A stretch of DNA of 64,000 nt from Corynebacterium meitnerae (GTDB lineage: Bacteria; Actinomycetota; Actinomycetes; Mycobacteriales; Mycobacteriaceae), in assembly GCF_027570075.1 (NCBI RefSeq), contig NZ_JAKMUS010000011.1, positions 1-64,000 of the forward strand, given 5' to 3'. The first letter of the stretch is position 1. Every line of letters begins with the position of its first letter. The position numbers and the translations under genes were made by a program. Shown here one piece after another: positions 61,965 through 64,000 of the stretch. The notes beneath the pieces are model-generated. The model searched no databases. It was not told the DNA's origin and was given only the letters and a program-made list of their open reading frames with translations.

Positions 61965-62213
61965 GTGCCTACTCCCCGTAATAAACAAGGCAAGCCTGCC
62001 AGCGATATCCCCACCCTCATTGAACTGGGTGCAGAACTTGCCGATGTCCGGCGTGAAGCCGGCCGCCTCCAACAAGAAGTGGCCACAGCCGCGGGGATTT
62101 CCCGCTCCACCTTGCACACCATCGAGCGGGGTGGCGCCGGGGTGCGCTGGGAGAAAGTCATGGCAGTGGCCGAGGCTCTGGGGTTGGAGCCGAAGTGGGT
62201 GGAAAAGAAATAG
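61965..62213 (+). CDS. XRE-family helix-turn-helix protein
   Basis: 82 residues, GTG start with AAGGAG upstream. Helix-turn-helix at about 28-62: VRREAGRLQQEVATAAGISR, then STLHTIERG. A small DNA-binding protein without a sensor domain. Confidence 0.88.
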   Translation: MPTPRNKQGKPASDIPTLIELGAELADVRREAGRLQQEVATAAGISRSTLHTIERGGAGVRWEKVMAVAEALGLEPKWVEKK

Positions 62214-62230
62214 GCGTGGGGGATAGGTTG

Positions 62231-62254
62231 CGACCAACTTTGAAAAGTTGGTCG
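62231..62254. terminator. Hairpin after the XRE gene
   Basis: CGACCAACTT / AAGTTGGTCG, perfect 10-bp stem with TGAA loop. No T-run follows, so it may be an operator rather than a terminator. Confidence 0.4.
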
Positions 62255-62320
62255 AACGTCCTGCGCGTTTATTGAATTTCTCTAGCAGATCGGGATCTGT
62301 GTAGCAGCAGCACCGGCCCG

Positions 62321-62608
62321 CTAGTCCTCTTCGCGGCGCTCCTCGCGGCGCAGCCGGCGCTCCTCTTCTTCCTTGGCGCGGCGTTCAGCTTCTTCCTTGG
62401 CGCGGCGTTCCTTGAAGCGGTTCTTCTCGATGTTCCACAGGAACTCCTCATCATCATCCGGCCCTTTGATGGCGGGCGGCTGCTGTGCGTTTTTGGGACG
62501 CAGCGAGCCGTAGCGTTCTGAACTGCCGGGACCGAAAGCGCGCCAGAGCAGCCAGACGGCCAGAACGATCAACAGCAAGAGAATTAACCGACCCATGTCT
62601 TCCAACAT
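62321..62608 (-). CDS. Small membrane-anchored protein with charged coiled-coil tail
   Basis: 95 residues from MLEDMGRLI (or 91 from the internal Met at 62596). One N-terminal transmembrane helix (about 6-24), then a cytoplasmic region ending in a highly charged helix of repeated RRAKEEAE / RRAKEEEE units. Divergent from the DUF4229 gene with 38 bp between starts. Function unknown. Confidence 0.75.
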   Translation of the reverse strand: MLEDMGRLILLLLIVLAVWLLWRAFGPGSSERYGSLRPKNAQQPPAIKGPDDDEEFLWNIEKNRFKERRAKEEAERRAKEEEERRLRREERREED

Positions 62609-62646
62609 ACTGGTTCGCCCCACAACACTGCTGACAGCTAAGGTCA

Positions 62647-62982
62647 ATGACTGTGACAGACCCGAAGACGAATCAGACCACCACCGCGCCGACCGTTGAC
62701 CCAGAGGCTCGTTCGCGCGCTAACCGCGCCGCTGCAAAATATGGTGCGCTGCGCCTTGGCCTTTTCGTTGTGCTCGCCGTGGTCATCCAAGTTGTGGCGG
62801 TGGCCATTGATGCACCGGTGCCACTGGTTATGTCGGCACTGCTCGCCCTGATCGTGGCATTCCCGTTGTCCATGCTGGTATTCACCAAACAGCGCGTGGA
62901 AGCCACCGAGGCCATGGCGGTGTGGAACAGCCAGCGCAAGGCCCGCAAGCAGTGGGTGAGTGATGAGCTGGCGGGACGTTAA
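62647..62982 (+). CDS. DUF4229 family membrane protein
   Basis: 111 residues. Thr/Pro-rich N-terminus, two transmembrane helices (about 35-55, 60-80) and a basic C-terminus (SQRKARKQWVSDEL). Conserved next to the ccs operon in corynebacteria. Function unknown. Confidence 0.82.
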   Translation: MTVTDPKTNQTTTAPTVDPEARSRANRAAAKYGALRLGLFVVLAVVIQVVAVAIDAPVPLVMSALLALIVAFPLSMLVFTKQRVEATEAMAVWNSQRKARKQWVSDELAGR

Positions 62983-62990
62983 CGCCCGTC

Positions 62991-63932
62991 TCACAGTCCT
63001 TTGCCAAACAGCAACGCGATGACCACCATCGCGGGCAGTGACAAGAACGTGGTGATGAACACGGTATCGCGCGCCACCGTTTCACCCGCGCGGAAATTAG
63101 CGGAGTAGTTGTACACGTTCTGTGCGGTGGGGAGGGCACAGAGGATGACCGCGGCGTAGAGCGCTGAGCCTTCAAGGCCCGCAGCAACACCCGTGGCCCA
63201 CGCGACGGCGGGCATCACGGTGAGCTTGAGCACAGACGCCGTAATCGTGGCCGGCCGGTCCGGGCCCGGGGATAGCACCGCCCCGCCACGCAGGCTGGCG
63301 CCGAAACTCATGAGGATCATCGGGATGGAAGCCCCCGCCAAAATTTCTAGTGGCGCCATCACCGGATCCGGCACCGTCCACCCCATGGCGGCGACCACCA
63401 AACCAAGTAGCGGTGCCACAACAACAGGGGCGGTGAGACCGGACTTCACGGCCTCCCACACGTGCCGCCCCCGGGAACCGGGGGCATCGGGGTTGGCACT
63501 CAAACCGGCGATGACAAAGGGAGATACGATCACCATCTGCATGAGCAGCACCGGTGGCATGTAGGCGGCATCACCGATGACATAAATAGCAATGGGCAGA
63601 CCGATGTTCACCGAGTTGAAGTAACTCGCGGACGCAGCACCAGCCATCCGCGTGGGCACATCTGCCTGGAAGAACAGCCGGGAGATCACCCAGAACACCG
63701 CCATGGTGATCGCGGTGGCAATGAGCACCACAACCACGACGGGGGAGATAAACGTCGACGCATCAGAGGTTGCCACCGTGGTGAACAACAATGCCGGCGA
63801 CGCCGCCCAGTACGCGACGCGGTTGAACATGAGGCGCTGATCCCCAGCACCAATGATGCCCCGTTGCGCGAGTACATAACCGGCGCCGATGACCACAAAA
63901 ATGATCGCGAAACCGGTTAAGACATCGATCAC
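62991..63932 (-). CDS. AEC-family transporter (auxin efflux carrier type)
   Basis: 313 residues, GTG start with AAAGGAGG upstream. About ten transmembrane helices in two halves; GAGYVLAQRGIIG near the N-terminus and LPTAQNVYNYSANF near the C-terminus are family features. Bacterial members export or import organic acids such as malate. Substrate unknown. Converges with the DUF4229 gene, 8 bp between stops. Confidence 0.88.
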   Translation of the reverse strand: MIDVLTGFAIIFVVIGAGYVLAQRGIIGAGDQRLMFNRVAYWAASPALLFTTVATSDASTFISPVVVVVLIATAITMAVFWVISRLFFQADVPTRMAGAASASYFNSVNIGLPIAIYVIGDAAYMPPVLLMQMVIVSPFVIAGLSANPDAPGSRGRHVWEAVKSGLTAPVVVAPLLGLVVAAMGWTVPDPVMAPLEILAGASIPMILMSFGASLRGGAVLSPGPDRPATITASVLKLTVMPAVAWATGVAAGLEGSALYAAVILCALPTAQNVYNYSANFRAGETVARDTVFITTFLSLPAMVVIALLFGKGL

Positions 63933-64000
63933 GTAAAAGTGCCTCCTTTGGAAACGTCGAAAAGCTTGCTTTGGCTACCGGTCGATGTAGAAGGTCCACC

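Noticed and set aside
63763..63999. 78-codon minus-strand frame at the window end
   Set aside because: Overlaps the AEC transporter gene in another frame; no features.
1..64000. CRISPR arrays, tRNA or rRNA genes, classical insertion sequences
   Set aside because: I looked for regularly spaced repeats, cloverleaf signatures and transposase motifs and found none.

Overview
The window is a GC-rich chromosomal segment from a mycolic-acid actinobacterium, almost certainly a Corynebacterium. The evidence is two secreted mycolyltransferases, mshA (mycothiol), HtaA-type haem-binding surface proteins, DtxR-like operators, many apparently leaderless genes, and synteny with the C. glutamicum / M. tuberculosis blocks lpd-sdhCAB, mshA-gpmA-senX3-regX3-ppx-proC-bS22, hemC-hemD-hemB and PGM-tlpA-ccdA-resB-ccsB. 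I recognise no tRNA, rRNA or CRISPR array.

Layout. 0-9 kb (accessory, mostly minus strand): a DyP peroxidase with a PCu(A)C copper chaperone, an S9 peptidase, two mycolyltransferases, a 36-residue porin-like peptide, a structured non-coding stretch, and the first of two DUF222-HNH (REP13E12-like) units. 9-18 kb: lpd, a DUF4352 membrane protein and sdhCAB with a small membrane partner. 18-21.4 kb: DUF2516, a DeoC-like protein without the catalytic lysine, DUF2993, DUF2505 and murB. 21.4-28.3 kb: two HtaA-domain surface proteins under DtxR-like sites, then fadD. 28.4-41.8 kb: a MinD-like ATPase, mshA, a secreted trypsin-like protein, gpmA, senX3-regX3, ppx, proC, an excisionase-type HTH gene, the 33-residue bS22 gene, the second HNH unit and a SerB-like phosphatase. 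41.9-51 kb: a glutaredoxin-like gene, hemC, hemD, hemB, two membrane proteins, a full-length P-type ATPase homologue that has lost its catalytic motifs, and a short hemY. 51.7-57 kb: a Leloir galactose operon (galM, Na+/sugar symporter, small membrane protein, galT, galK) on the minus strand. 57-64 kb: the cytochrome c maturation (System II) operon, an XRE regulator, DUF4229 and an AEC transporter.

How the genes fit together. Haem is the recurring theme. There are haem users (DyP, SdhC, the Ccs system), haem scavengers (HtaA proteins) and part of the haem pathway (hemC, hemD, hemB, hemY). hemA, hemE and hemL are each missing from the place they normally occupy in this conserved locus, and the gal operon sits where hemL would be.

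The least explained signals are: (1) the 11-mer GCTTATCGACG, found 13 times in exact form across genes, strands and frames; (2) four copies of a 70-bp palindromic element, two attached to the HNH units and two solo beside the HtaA genes; (3) the HNH leader with a DnaA-box-like inverted repeat; (4) the motif-dead P-type ATPase inside the hem cluster; and (5) the tiny peptide gene with 10-bp iterons beside a mycolyltransferase. All coordinates, motif positions and counts come from reading by eye; no alignments or searches were run.
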